Under the pieces are notes generated by a model. The model did not search any database, was not told the origin of the DNA, and saw only the letters and a list, made by a program, of their open reading frames with translations. From Leptospira bouyouniensis (GTDB taxonomy: Bacteria > Spirochaetota > Leptospiria > Leptospirales > Leptospiraceae), in NCBI RefSeq assembly GCF_004769525.1, contig NZ_RQFT01000012.1, positions 274,501 to 338,500 of the forward strand: DNA of 64,000 nucleotides, given 5' to 3'. How positions within the stretch are numbered: position 1 is the first letter of the stretch; each line of letters begins with the position of its first letter. A program made the position numbers and the translations under genes. This document shows, one piece after another, positions 27,125 to 36,210 of the stretch.

Positions 27125-28084
27125 TTAACCCAATACTTTTTTGAATTCAGAAGTGAGTGCAGGCACTACTTCAAACAAATCAGCGACAACACCGTAAGTT
27201 GCTACTTTGAAAATAGGAGCATCTCCATCTTTGTTGATCGCAACGATGTATTTGGAAGATCCCATACCCGCTAAGTGTTGGATGGCTCCGGAAATTCCAC
27301 AAGCGATGTAACAGTTAGGGGAGACAGTTTTACCAGTTTGGCCCACTTGGTGTGAATGAGAAATCCAACCAGCATCAACAGTTGCACGAGAAGCACCAAG
27401 AGCAGCGCCAAGAGTGTCAGCTAAGTCTTGGATGATTGGCCAGTTTTCAGGTCCTTTGATTCCACGACCACCAGATACGATGATAGAAGCATCAGCTAAC
27501 TGCACTTTGTTTCCACCAGAAAGGTCTTTGGAAAGTGATTTTGTTCTCACTTCGCCAACAGAAGCTCCCGATTTTTCAACAGCACCAGCTCCATCTTTAG
27601 GAGTTACTTCTTGTGAGTTTGCACGCACAGTGAACATTTGGATGTCTGAAGAAACTTTAAAGTTTGCGTAAGCTTTACCAGAGTAAATTGGTTTTTTTGC
27701 TACTACTTTTCCACCGTCAACAGAAAGAGCCACTGCATCCGCAACGATTCCCGCATTTGCTTTGATCGCCACTCTTGCAGAGTATTCTTTTCCTTGTGCG
27801 GAGTGTGGCATCAGAACCACCGCAGGTTTTTTCTCTTGGATCACGGCAAAAATTCCGTTTGCATAACCTTCTGGTGAAAATTCACCAAGGTTTGCACCAA
27901 TCACTGCATCAGCACCAACTGCTTTTAAATCACCAGCAAACGCGTCAACGTTGTCAGTGATGATAAGTGTATGAACTTTACCACCGATTGCATCCGCAAT
28001 TTTGCGAGCAGCAGAAGTGAGTTCTTTTGAGATTTTTTTAAGTTCGCCGTTTTTTAATTCACCAACTACTAAAACATCAGCCAT
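27125..28084 (-). CDS. etfA: Electron transfer flavoprotein alpha subunit
   Basis: Forms the EtfAB heterodimer that accepts electrons from acyl-CoA dehydrogenases and passes them to the quinone pool. The 319-residue protein has the N-terminal alpha/beta domain and the C-terminal FAD-binding half with [43 protein letters not shown] and the final [22 protein letters not shown]. It lies 10 bases after etfB in the same operon. Two acyl-CoA dehydrogenases encoded in this window are plausible donors. Confidence 0.95.
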   Translation of the reverse strand: MADVLVVGELKNGELKKISKELTSAARKIADAIGGKVHTLIITDNVDAFAGDLKAVGADAVIGANLGEFSPEGYANGIFAVIQEKKPAVVLMPHSAQGKEYSARVAIKANAGIVADAVALSVDGGKVVAKKPIYSGKAYANFKVSSDIQMFTVRANSQEVTPKDGAGAVEKSGASVGEVRTKSLSKDLSGGNKVQLADASIIVSGGRGIKGPENWPIIQDLADTLGAALGASRATVDAGWISHSHQVGQTGKTVSPNCYIACGISGAIQHLAGMGSSKYIVAINKDGDAPIFKVATYGVVADLFEVVPALTSEFKKVLG

Positions 28085-28094
28085 GTTCGTCTCC

Positions 28095-28856
28095 TTAGAT
28101 GACCTTCGCTTCTTCGCGAAGAGCTTTTACAAGTTGAGATGCAAAACCTTGTGCATCTGCTGCTTCCAGTTTTCGACCAGCGATACGTGGAGGAGGTGGT
28201 TCGAGAGATACTACTTCGAGTTTGGAACCAGTAGCACCTAGTTCTTCTGGTTTTTTCACATCGACTGGTTTTTTCTTCGCAGACATGATTCCTTTTAAAC
28301 TTGGGTATCTTGGTTCGTTCAAACCTTTTTGTGCAGTCACTGCTAGAGGAGCAGAAGTTTCAACCACTTCAGTTCCACCTTCGATTTCACGAGTGGCAGT
28401 TACTTTGTTACCGTCAAACTCAAGTTTGAGGGCCATAGCTACGTGAGGGACATTCAATCTCTCTGCAATTTGAACCACAACTTGTGAGCTGTCAGTATCG
28501 ATTGATTGACGACCACCGATGATTACATCTGCATTTTCAGCTTTGATGAAATTAGCAAGGAGTTCGGAAGTGTATGTAGAGTCAAAAGTTACATAGTCAT
28601 CCACTTTTACATGAACGGCTCTGTCGACTCCCATTGCGTAGGCAGTGCGAAGTGCTTCTACGACACGGTCCGGACCGAGGGAGACAGCGATGACTTCTCC
28701 ACCGCTTTTTTCACGAATTCTAATTCCCTCTTCGATAGCGAATTCATCATAAGGAGAGATGATCCATTTTACGCCAGCTTCGTTGATCGACTTGTCACCG
28801 ACCTTGATATTGGTTTCCGTATCCGGAACCTGCTTTACTAGAACAACAATTTTCAT
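28095..28856 (-). CDS. etfB: Electron transfer flavoprotein beta subunit
   Basis: AMP-binding partner of EtfA, 253 residues, the standard size. Seen: MKIVVLVKQVPDTET at the N-terminus, SPYDEFAIEEGIRI, ADVIIGGRQSIDTDSSQV and the C-terminal recognition helix region LKGIMSAKKKPV. The start codon follows TTAAGGA directly. The gene precedes etfA in the same orientation. Confidence 0.95.
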   Translation of the reverse strand: MKIVVLVKQVPDTETNIKVGDKSINEAGVKWIISPYDEFAIEEGIRIREKSGGEVIAVSLGPDRVVEALRTAYAMGVDRAVHVKVDDYVTFDSTYTSELLANFIKAENADVIIGGRQSIDTDSSQVVVQIAERLNVPHVAMALKLEFDGNKVTATREIEGGTEVVETSAPLAVTAQKGLNEPRYPSLKGIMSAKKKPVDVKKPEELGATGSKLEVVSLEPPPPRIAGRKLEAADAQGFASQLVKALREEAKVI

Positions 28857-28924
28857 TCCTTAACCCCGTTTTCGTGGATTACCTTAAGACCAGAAAACGA
28901 GAGGGAAGTCATAAGGGAAGTAAT

Positions 28925-29224
28925 TTATTCTCGGAATAAGCTGTATTTGGACCAATTATAGGCCCAAATGATCCATAGGATGACCACTAAGACGTTTGCG
29001 TCGGATTTGAGGTAGAAATAGAATCCGATGTTTAAGGGAAGGAGGAGGAAGAGGAGAAATGCCAAGAGCAGGACCAAGTGGGGTTTTGATTTCCAGTGTT
29101 TTCCAGCAGTTTGGATTTCCACAAGAAGGTTTCCTTTGGGGCCTTCTGCCAAAGCCCGGAAATGGAATGAGTAAAGAAGGCTAAATAGTAAAAAAAGGGC
29201 AAGATGCAAAATGAAAAACAACAT
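28925..29224 (-). CDS. Small membrane protein of unknown function
   Basis: A 99-residue protein with about three hydrophobic segments (about 1-22, 48-72 and 76-92) separated by a short polar loop (ALAEGPKGNLLVEIQTAGKH). I do not recognise a family. GGGAAT immediately precedes the ATG. It lies 17 bases after the UbiA-like gene in the same orientation, suggesting an operon with it. Confidence 0.6.
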   Translation of the reverse strand: MLFFILHLALFLLFSLLYSFHFRALAEGPKGNLLVEIQTAGKHWKSKPHLVLLLAFLLFLLLPLNIGFYFYLKSDANVLVVILWIIWAYNWSKYSLFRE

Positions 29225-29241
29225 ATTCCCAACCTTATTTT

Positions 29242-30069
29242 TTAGGGGAGTCCAGAGAAGAAAAAAATGATCTGAGGGACAAACATAGGGAGGTAAGAAA
29301 GTTCCGAAAGGGTTTTTTTTGAGGAAGGGGATCGGGAACTATAAAAAACAAATAGTAACCAAAGGTAAGAAAGTGCCATTCCAAGGAAAAACTCAAAATC
29401 CAAGGTATGGAATCCATATTGGAATGTAAGGATTACAAGTCCCAAAAATAAAAAAATAGATACCAGTCGATCCATCCATTTTTGGCTGACCCAAAGGTTT
29501 AGAGTGAAGGTGCCTTGTTCTTTGTCCCATTCACGGTCCATTTGGTAGGTGATGAGAACATTGTTGAACACATGGAGGGAAAAAATAAAAACAATGGTGA
29601 TGTGTTGCATCGAATTGGGAAAGGGGAGTAATATCCCCCAAGTATAAAAGAAAGTAACCAAAAATTCCTTCGGCACGGGTGAAAGGTTTGTGACAACAAG
29701 GAACAAACAGATTGCAAAGGAAAAAAGAAAGGCAAAGTTTTGTTTGATGAAAGTCCATTCGGATAAAATTGCCAAACCACCAACAATCAGGATGGAACCA
29801 ACGATTATCGATTGGATCAAAATCTCGTTCTGTAAATAAAAAATTGATCTAGATGATTTTTGAAAGGTTTTCTTTTTTGCATCCCAGTAGTGATCTAAGA
29901 GATACAATGCCCAAACTGAAATTAAATAGAATAACACAAGTGAGAAATTCATTGTATTCCGAAAGTAGAATGAAAAATAACTTAAGTTTGCAAAAACAGA
30001 TATTACTACATCGAAGGCAAGATAAGAAACAACCAACGGAGTCCGATTTTGTTGGGTCATTCGGAACAT
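29242..30069 (-). CDS. UbiA-like polytopic membrane protein
   Basis: A 275-residue protein with about eight transmembrane segments. Two Asp-bearing loops suggest a UbiA-type prenyltransferase: LLDHYWDAKKK after the second segment (a degenerate form of the first NDxxD motif) and YQMDREWDKEQG after the fifth (second DxxxD motif). UbiA enzymes join isoprenoid diphosphates to aromatic or other acceptors. The first motif lacks the usual Asn, so activity is uncertain. The start may be the ATG at 30069 or 30060; neither has a clear ribosome site. It is divergent from the cyclase gene. Confidence 0.6.
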   Translation of the reverse strand: MFRMTQQNRTPLVVSYLAFDVVISVFANLSYFSFYFRNTMNFSLVLFYLISVWALYLLDHYWDAKKKTFQKSSRSIFYLQNEILIQSIIVGSILIVGGLAILSEWTFIKQNFAFLFSFAICLFLVVTNLSPVPKEFLVTFFYTWGILLPFPNSMQHITIVFIFSLHVFNNVLITYQMDREWDKEQGTFTLNLWVSQKWMDRLVSIFLFLGLVILTFQYGFHTLDFEFFLGMALSYLWLLFVFYSSRSPSSKKTLSELSYLPMFVPQIIFFFSGLP

Positions 30070-30148
30070 AGTTCATAGATTACAAAGAGGAATCCTTTGG
30101 CAAAAAGAAAATTCCCTTGCCACAAAATCTGAAAAGAAAGGAAACTGT

Positions 30149-31507
30149 ATGCCAATGTTTCGCTCCATTCGTAACGCCATCTATTCCGTATATTGTATCC
30201 GTGACCAATTCCCAAGGTATATGTCTGATCTTCTGACGGAAGAAGAAGCCATGGGTGCTTTATTTGCGGTTCGGTTTCGGTATGTGATTGGGATTGCTCT
30301 CCTTGCAAGTGCGACTGCGAATCTGAGCAATATTGATACCATTTGGGGTTATTTGGTCAATTATATCGCCATTGGTATGTATTTTTTGAATACATTTGTA
30401 CATTTGCATATTCTGAAACAAAAAGATAGCAGATGGAAAACAAAGTATGACTACATCAGCCTTTTTGTGGATAATGTGCTCATTACGATGACAATCCTCA
30501 ATTGGTATTGGATCAAAGGCCATGGGAATCCGAATTTTTTGGTCAAAACTCCACTGATGGTTTTTTATTTACTCCCTCTTTCTTTGTGTTTGTTCCAATA
30601 CCGATTTTCACTAGTTGTTTTTTCATTTGTTTGTTTTTTAATCAGCTATTATTCGTTTATTGTTTTGGCCTTACATGATCCAGATGCGATTGCAAGTTTA
30701 GACTGGTATAGTTATGTGTTAGGTGATGAGATCATTCTCTCAGATGCTTTGGTTTCCAAACCAGTGATTTATTTGATTTTAGCATTTGCCATCTCCTACG
30801 CTATTTTTCGTAGCTTAAGGATGTTACTAAAATTTGCAGCTTCAGAAACCCAAAAAACCACACTCTCTCGTTATTTTTCGCCTGACTTGGTTTCTGAAAT
30901 TGTGTCGGACCCAGAAGTGCTTGGTAGAGGAAAACGCCAAAAAGTCACAGTCCTTTTTAGTGATATTCGTGGGTTCACTCAGTTTTCTGAACTACTCGAT
31001 CCAGAAGAGTTATCAATTTTTTTAACGGAATTCCGAAGGCGCATGGTGCGAGTCATATTCCAAAACAAAGGCAGTTTAGATAAATTCATTGGTGATGCCG
31101 TCATGGTAACCTTTGGAACACCACTCCCTTCGATAATTCCAGGTGAAGATTCCATGAATGCAGTGAATGCCGCAAAATCAATGTTAGAGGAGCTAAAAAC
31201 TTGGAACGAAGAGAGAAAATCTATCGGTCAAGTGGAAATCCGAATAGGCATTGGAATCCATACAGGCGAAGTATTTTGTGGGAGTATCGGTTCCGAAGAA
31301 AGAATGGAATATACAGTGATAGGTGATACTGTGAACACAGCCTCAAGGATTGAATCAGCTTGCAAACAAATTGGATCTCCTCTCATTATCTCAGAATTGG
31401 TTTGGAATGAAATTGGAAACCCAAGTGAGTGGGTAAAAAACGAAGGGATTTTGTTACCAGGTAGAGAACAAAAAATTAATCTATATGCAATACAAAATCA
31501 TTTTTAA
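30149..31507 (+). CDS. Membrane class III adenylate cyclase
   Basis: Makes cyclic AMP (or possibly cGMP). The 452-residue protein has six transmembrane segments (about 40-235), a short linker with SRYFSPDLVSEIV, and a class III catalytic domain (about 265-430). Both metal-binding Asp are present in VLFSDIRGFTQFS and DKFIGDAVMVTFG; Lys in DKFIGD and the Asp of YTVIGDTVNTASRIE fit an ATP-specific enzyme, and the transition-state Asn and Arg are in NTASR. GAAAGGAAA precedes the ATG. Two cyclic-nucleotide-binding proteins are encoded near 43-44 kb. The gene abuts the convergent HD-GYP-like gene with no gap. Confidence 0.9.
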   Translation: MPMFRSIRNAIYSVYCIRDQFPRYMSDLLTEEEAMGALFAVRFRYVIGIALLASATANLSNIDTIWGYLVNYIAIGMYFLNTFVHLHILKQKDSRWKTKYDYISLFVDNVLITMTILNWYWIKGHGNPNFLVKTPLMVFYLLPLSLCLFQYRFSLVVFSFVCFLISYYSFIVLALHDPDAIASLDWYSYVLGDEIILSDALVSKPVIYLILAFAISYAIFRSLRMLLKFAASETQKTTLSRYFSPDLVSEIVSDPEVLGRGKRQKVTVLFSDIRGFTQFSELLDPEELSIFLTEFRRRMVRVIFQNKGSLDKFIGDAVMVTFGTPLPSIIPGEDSMNAVNAAKSMLEELKTWNEERKSIGQVEIRIGIGIHTGEVFCGSIGSEERMEYTVIGDTVNTASRIESACKQIGSPLIISELVWNEIGNPSEWVKNEGILLPGREQKINLYAIQNHF

Positions 31508-32980
31508 TTAGATGTTTAGATTGAGTTTATAGACCGCTTCATGTAAGGCAGGGTTTAACTCTGGATCAATGGTATAAATCACACGCGTAGTCCCTGCTTG
31601 TAATGCCAAATCCATAATCGCTTTTCTTCTATCGATTTTGATGCTTTTTAAATCAAAATCTGCTATTTTGAATTTGATTCCTTTTTGGAAGATTGGATTG
31701 ATGCTACAAATTCTTTGGAGTTTTGGTCTTGTTTGGTAACGACCTACATCAAGGACAAGGCAAATATCAAAATGTGCACGTTTTTCAGAATCAACTGATG
31801 CAGTGATGACAAAATCTCCAAAATTAATGATGTTTTCATTATTCGTGAGAGAACTTCCAACATAATCTAGTAAGTGTCGTATGTTCTTATTGCTATAAGA
31901 AAAAAACGAATCATTTAAAATCATTTTGAGAGCTGTTGATGATTTAAATGCGGGCCGCCAAGGTTGGTTTGAGGTAAGAGATGCATATTCACTTGCAAGA
32001 GATAAAATTGCAATGTCTTCTTCGAAACTTGAAGTAGTGACATTGTTCTCTTGTAAATGGAGTTGGAGTTCGATGTCTTGTGTTATCCTTTCTTTTCCCA
32101 CTTCTTTATTGTATTTATCACGAACTGACATGAGTTTGGTGAAAAGGGAACGAGGGTCTGGGAAATTGTTATTCACACCATTACCGCGGTAAGGCCTGTG
32201 GTGGTTTAAAATCAAAGTTCTCACATGTGATTCCACTTCCGGTGCTGGCAGTGTCATGAGGTAACTGATGATGGGGTGTTGTTGGACAACGGCATACTCT
32301 TCCTTGGTCAGTTTGGGAGCTTGTTTGACCTCAAGTCTTGAGTATCCAACATCCATTAGGTAACTTGCCATCATAAGGCTTAAGTGGTCTTTTTTATTAG
32401 ATTCTTCCTTACCTTCATTGACAATCTTACGTGTTCGAACTTTCATTCCCATGGCGACAACAGTTCTTTTGGTCATCAGTTCTGATTCAACAGAAACTCC
32501 TGCTACACTTAAGATTTCCAAAATATTAAAGATCCCAAGTTCAAAATCAGGGTTACTTGTAAAGTCTGTGAGAAGTTCGTTCACTGAGTTTTGAACAAAG
32601 ACTGCTTGGTCAGAGGAAAAGGAAGTTTTTCTTAAATCTTCAATGAGCGCCTGAGATTGTTTGGCAAACCTTGCTGTTTTTTCTATATCAAATAATTTTG
32701 TCGTTCTTCCTGGCTCTAAATAAGGTTTTTCAGAGCCATTTGGTTTTGTTTTTTTAAGTTCGGAAATGAGAAAGTAAACCCCTTGCATTTCAAACTTCAA
32801 TAGTTTTCCAAAATCAGCTTCCGTTGGATTTCTTTTTTTATGAATTAAAATTTGACCGTCTTTATTATATAAGTCGAGAGGTATGTTTTGATTTTTACGG
32901 AAACTATTTAATGATTCTTCGGTTAACTCAAATTTGGCGAGCTTATCTCTAGGTACTATATTTGTATCGTTTATGCTCAT
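31508..32980 (-). CDS. Degenerate HD-GYP-like protein
   Basis: A 490-residue protein resembling c-di-GMP phosphodiesterases of the HD-GYP class but with altered catalytic sites. The central region (about 200-330) follows the family's layout: the HD pair position reads LMDVGY, then EEYAVVQQHPIISYLMT (HPxxG region) and LNHHRPYRGNGVNN (the HHExxDGxGYP region without GYP). The loss of the HD pair suggests a nucleotide sensor and not an enzyme. The N-terminus (1-70) and the C-terminal 120 residues are unassigned. No signal peptide or membrane segment. The 376-base region in front has no coding sequence. Confidence 0.65.
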   Translation of the reverse strand: MSINDTNIVPRDKLAKFELTEESLNSFRKNQNIPLDLYNKDGQILIHKKRNPTEADFGKLLKFEMQGVYFLISELKKTKPNGSEKPYLEPGRTTKLFDIEKTARFAKQSQALIEDLRKTSFSSDQAVFVQNSVNELLTDFTSNPDFELGIFNILEILSVAGVSVESELMTKRTVVAMGMKVRTRKIVNEGKEESNKKDHLSLMMASYLMDVGYSRLEVKQAPKLTKEEYAVVQQHPIISYLMTLPAPEVESHVRTLILNHHRPYRGNGVNNNFPDPRSLFTKLMSVRDKYNKEVGKERITQDIELQLHLQENNVTTSSFEEDIAILSLASEYASLTSNQPWRPAFKSSTALKMILNDSFFSYSNKNIRHLLDYVGSSLTNNENIINFGDFVITASVDSEKRAHFDICLVLDVGRYQTRPKLQRICSINPIFQKGIKFKIADFDLKSIKIDRRKAIMDLALQAGTTRVIYTIDPELNPALHEAVYKLNLNI

Positions 32981-33356
32981 TGGAATCTACACTCATTCAA
33001 TTAGAAGAAAATTTCTGAATGTTTATGCGATGATGGTTTATCTTATATTAATTGTAAATTCATTCCTTAGTTTTGTTATATCTTTTTATTCTTTAGGGAA
33101 TTTCCGTAAGTAGTAATACTAAGATGAAGTAGTGGATGTTTCCTTTCGTTAGTGAATTGTAATAAGTATATAAAAGATGTGTCAGGTTCGATACATCTGC
33201 TAATTAAAGTTAGTTTATCTACTAGAAGGTGATTCTTTTTGCGAGATTGAGTCTTTAATATTACGTTCGTTTTTGAAACAAAATGATGGAAACGATTGCA
33301 TTTTCCTCTGATTTTTTCGTTTACAGGTTCAGGAAAAGTACGAAAAAATCTTCTTC
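32981..33356. other. Divergent intergenic region, 376 bases, no gene
   Basis: AT-rich spacer between the HD-GYP-like gene (minus) and the second acyl-CoA dehydrogenase (plus). I see no open frame of interest and no RNA gene. It holds two inverted repeats: GATGTGTC/GATACATC (33176-33197, one mismatch, 6-base centre) and a perfect 11-base pair at 33310-33350 (separate entry). TATAAA near 33167 could be a -10 element for the plus-strand gene. Confidence 0.6.
33310..33350 (+). promoter_or_regulatory. Perfect 11-base inverted repeat just before the acyl-CoA dehydrogenase start
   Basis: GATTTTTTCGT (33310-33320) and ACGAAAAAATC (33340-33350) are exact reverse complements around 19 bases (containing AGGAAAAG), and end six bases before the ATG. 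As RNA this would hide the only purine-rich ribosome-site candidate in its loop; as DNA it could be a repressor site. It lacks a T run after the stem, so it is not an ordinary terminator. Confidence 0.5.
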
Positions 33357-34541
33357 ATGAGTATCGTTACGACAAAAAAATCATCTTTTGATTTATTTAA
33401 TCCAACTGAAGATCACTTAAGCTTAAGGCAATCCGTTGCTTCCTTTGCCGAACGTGAGCTAGACGAACAAGCAAAAGAAAATGATGAAACAGAATCATTT
33501 AATCATATGTTATTCAAACGCCTAGGTTCCGAACTTGGAATTTTTGGAATCACTGTTCCAGAAGAAGATGGCGGGCATGGACTTGATCCACTTGCATCGG
33601 TGATCATTCATGAAGAGATGAGTCGTTTTGATCCTGGATTTACTTTGTCTTATTTAGCTCACGAAGTTTTGTTTGTGAATAATTTCTTTTATAGTTCCAA
33701 TGCATCCCAACGAAGTCGTTATCTGAGTAAAGTCATCACAGGGGAATGGATTGGTGGGATGGGAATGACAGAACCTGGTGCAGGGACTGATGTTTTGGGT
33801 ATGTCAACGCAAGCAGTGAAAAAGGGTGACCGTTATATCATCAATGGTGTGAAACAATACATCACAAATGGTTCCGTGGGACAAGTATTTGTATTGTATA
33901 CAAAGTTGGATAAAAACGCCAAAAAAATGACATCATTCGTGATCGAGTCGTCTTACAAAGGTTTTTCGGTAGGTAAAAAAGAAGAAAAAATGGGAATGCG
34001 TTCCTCGCCTACCACTCAACTAGTCTTCGAAGATATGGAAGTCCCAGAAGAAAACTTACTTGGAGAAGAAAACGGTGCCATCACACATATGATGCGTAAT
34101 TTAGAAATCGAACGAGTGACTCTTGCTGCACAATCGTTAGGGATTGCTCGTCGTTGTGTTGATATTATGTGTGATTACACGGTTCGCCACAGGGAAGCTT
34201 TCGGTAAAAAACTAATGGAGTTTGGACAAATCCAAAGATTGGTAGCTGAATCTTATGCAGATTACCAAGCAGCAAGAGCCCTTGTTTACCAAGTGGCAAG
34301 TGAACTAGGACCAGATGTCAGAAATTCACTTGGAGCAGCCTCCGCAAAACTTGTTGCTACTCAGATGGCTGAGCGAGTTTCGAGAAACGCGATACAAGTA
34401 TTAGGTGGTTATGGTTATTGCCGTGAATATCCTGTCGAAAGACTTCACAGAGATGCAATCCTCCTAAGTATTGGTGGTGGAACAAACGAAGCGATGCAAA
34501 AAAACATTGCGAGTGACTTAAAAAAACTTTGGTCTGAGTGA
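33357..34541 (+). CDS. Acyl-CoA dehydrogenase
   Basis: FAD enzyme of the acyl-CoA dehydrogenase family, 394 residues, full standard length without the extension seen in the other copy. Seen: MGMTEPGAGTDVLGMST, the INGVKQYITNG block, GMRSSPTTQLVFEDMEVP, REAFGKKL and VLGGYGYCREYPVERLHRD. As in the first copy, the medium-chain catalytic position is Gly (IGGGTNE), and Glu252 in NLEIERVTLAA takes the isovaleryl/long-chain position, so branched or long acyl-CoA substrates are plausible. It stands alone after the 376-base spacer; no strong ribosome site is visible before the ATG. Electrons presumably go to EtfAB. Confidence 0.9.
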   Translation: MSIVTTKKSSFDLFNPTEDHLSLRQSVASFAERELDEQAKENDETESFNHMLFKRLGSELGIFGITVPEEDGGHGLDPLASVIIHEEMSRFDPGFTLSYLAHEVLFVNNFFYSSNASQRSRYLSKVITGEWIGGMGMTEPGAGTDVLGMSTQAVKKGDRYIINGVKQYITNGSVGQVFVLYTKLDKNAKKMTSFVIESSYKGFSVGKKEEKMGMRSSPTTQLVFEDMEVPEENLLGEENGAITHMMRNLEIERVTLAAQSLGIARRCVDIMCDYTVRHREAFGKKLMEFGQIQRLVAESYADYQAARALVYQVASELGPDVRNSLGAASAKLVATQMAERVSRNAIQVLGGYGYCREYPVERLHRDAILLSIGGGTNEAMQKNIASDLKKLWSE

Positions 34542-34604
34542 ACTAACAAACTGATTTAAAAAAACTTTTTCCCATTCGATTTTTGATTCCAGTCTACTGG
34601 ATAG

Positions 34605-36176
34605 ATGGAAAAAGAATGGGATGTCATTGTCCTTGGTTCTGGCTTGGGGGGCTTAAGTGCTGCCTTGGCCTTTGCCAAAAAAGGCAAACGTGTTTTGGTC
34701 CTTGAAAAAAGTATTTCTCCTGGAGGTTGCGCCTCTAGTTTTTGGAAAAAAGGTTTTTTATTTGAATCGGGTGCCACGACACTTGTTGGATTTGAAAAAG
34801 GACTCCCTCTCGATAGACTAACAAAAGAATTCGGACTTAAGTTCCCTCTCATTCCATTAGAAAAACCAATGTTTGTCCATATGAATGGATCTGAAATCGA
34901 AAGGTTTAAAGATAGAAATTTATGGATCAAAGAATCGTTACGAGTATTTGGTGGCGGACTGCGAATGAAGATATTTTGGAAATTATGTTTTTTTGTCGCA
35001 GATCAACTTTGGAATCTATCCGCCCGTTACAAATGGTTTCCTTTTCGTAATATTGGTGACGTATGGAAAACATTATTAGTGTTTCGACCATCTGACCTAC
35101 TTATTTTTCTATTTTCGTTTGTTTCCGTACGATTTGTACTAGTATGTTTATGTTTGTCCCAGAACAAAAATTGGAATCAATTTTTAGATGAACAACTCCT
35201 GATCACAAACCAAACCATTTCTCGGAATGCACCGTTTCTAATGGCAGCAGCAGGACTCACGTATCCCAATTTACAAAACTATATTGTATCTGGAGGGATG
35301 GTGGAACTCTCCAACACAATGATTCAACGTTTGAAGGAATGGGATGGAGAATTTTCCACAAAACAAGAAGTCAAAAAAATTACTAAAAAGAGTTACGTGA
35401 ATCAAAATGAGTCTGCCAACTCACAAGCGATTGGTGGTGATGGATTTCATGACTCAACTCAATCTTTTTATTGGGAAGTGACGGCTAAAAATCGAGACCA
35501 CTCTGTATTCAGAGCACCCATTCTTGTATCAAACCTACCAATTTGGAATTTAGCAGAACTCACAGACAACCTTCCTCGATTGAATGAGAAAACAAAGAGA
35601 ATGGAAAAAGGGATTTGGGGTGCGTTTACGATGGGAATAGCGATCAAAATCAACGAGAAAAATGAATCTTCTGTAAGTGAATGCCTCCACCACCAAATCC
35701 ATTTAGAAAGGGCTTTGCCTTATGGAGGTGGTACATCTGTCTTTGTTTCTTTGTCACATCCAAAAGATCCCTCTAGGTCAAAGGACCAAATCCGGATTCT
35801 CTCACTCTCTACCCACATACACAACCCAGAACTTTGGGTCCGAAATAACGACTATCCTAAAAAGAAGCAGGAGATTGAATCCATTCTCCTTTCTGAATTA
35901 GAAAAAAGATTCCCTTGGTTTTTACGAGAAAATCTTCAATTCTACCATTCTGCAACACCTGTTACATGGCAAACATGGACTGGTCGCAAGTGGGGAAGAG
36001 TGGGAGGAATTCCAACATCTTATTTTTTTAATCCCTTTCGCATGTTTTCCAATCGATCGGAAGATCCAAGTCTCCTGTTAACAGGAGATACAGTGTATCC
36101 TGGACAGGGGATCCCAGCTGTAGTGCTTGGTGGTCTCAATGCCGTAGATCAATTCTACACAAGAAAGAGAGGTTGA
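34605..36176 (+). CDS. CrtI/phytoene-desaturase-type FAD oxidoreductase
   Basis: A 523-residue NAD(P)/FAD-binding protein of the carotenoid desaturase/isomerase superfamily. Seen: dinucleotide motif LGSGLGGLSAALAFAKKGKR, EKSISPGGCASSF, the central YIVSGGMVELSNTMI block typical of CrtI, CrtH and RetSat-like proteins, and a C-terminal LLLTGDTVYPGQGIPAVVLGG that binds FAD. No crtB or crtE is in the window, so a role in carotenoids, quinones or retinoid-like lipids is open. A hydrophobic stretch near 155-185 suggests membrane association. It precedes thrB by 34 bases. Confidence 0.8.
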   Translation: MEKEWDVIVLGSGLGGLSAALAFAKKGKRVLVLEKSISPGGCASSFWKKGFLFESGATTLVGFEKGLPLDRLTKEFGLKFPLIPLEKPMFVHMNGSEIERFKDRNLWIKESLRVFGGGLRMKIFWKLCFFVADQLWNLSARYKWFPFRNIGDVWKTLLVFRPSDLLIFLFSFVSVRFVLVCLCLSQNKNWNQFLDEQLLITNQTISRNAPFLMAAAGLTYPNLQNYIVSGGMVELSNTMIQRLKEWDGEFSTKQEVKKITKKSYVNQNESANSQAIGGDGFHDSTQSFYWEVTAKNRDHSVFRAPILVSNLPIWNLAELTDNLPRLNEKTKRMEKGIWGAFTMGIAIKINEKNESSVSECLHHQIHLERALPYGGGTSVFVSLSHPKDPSRSKDQIRILSLSTHIHNPELWVRNNDYPKKKQEIESILLSELEKRFPWFLRENLQFYHSATPVTWQTWTGRKWGRVGGIPTSYFFNPFRMFSNRSEDPSLLLTGDTVYPGQGIPAVVLGGLNAVDQFYTRKRG

Positions 36177-36210
36177 TTTTGAAGCCGAATCTTAGAGCCT
36201 GGGCGAAACG

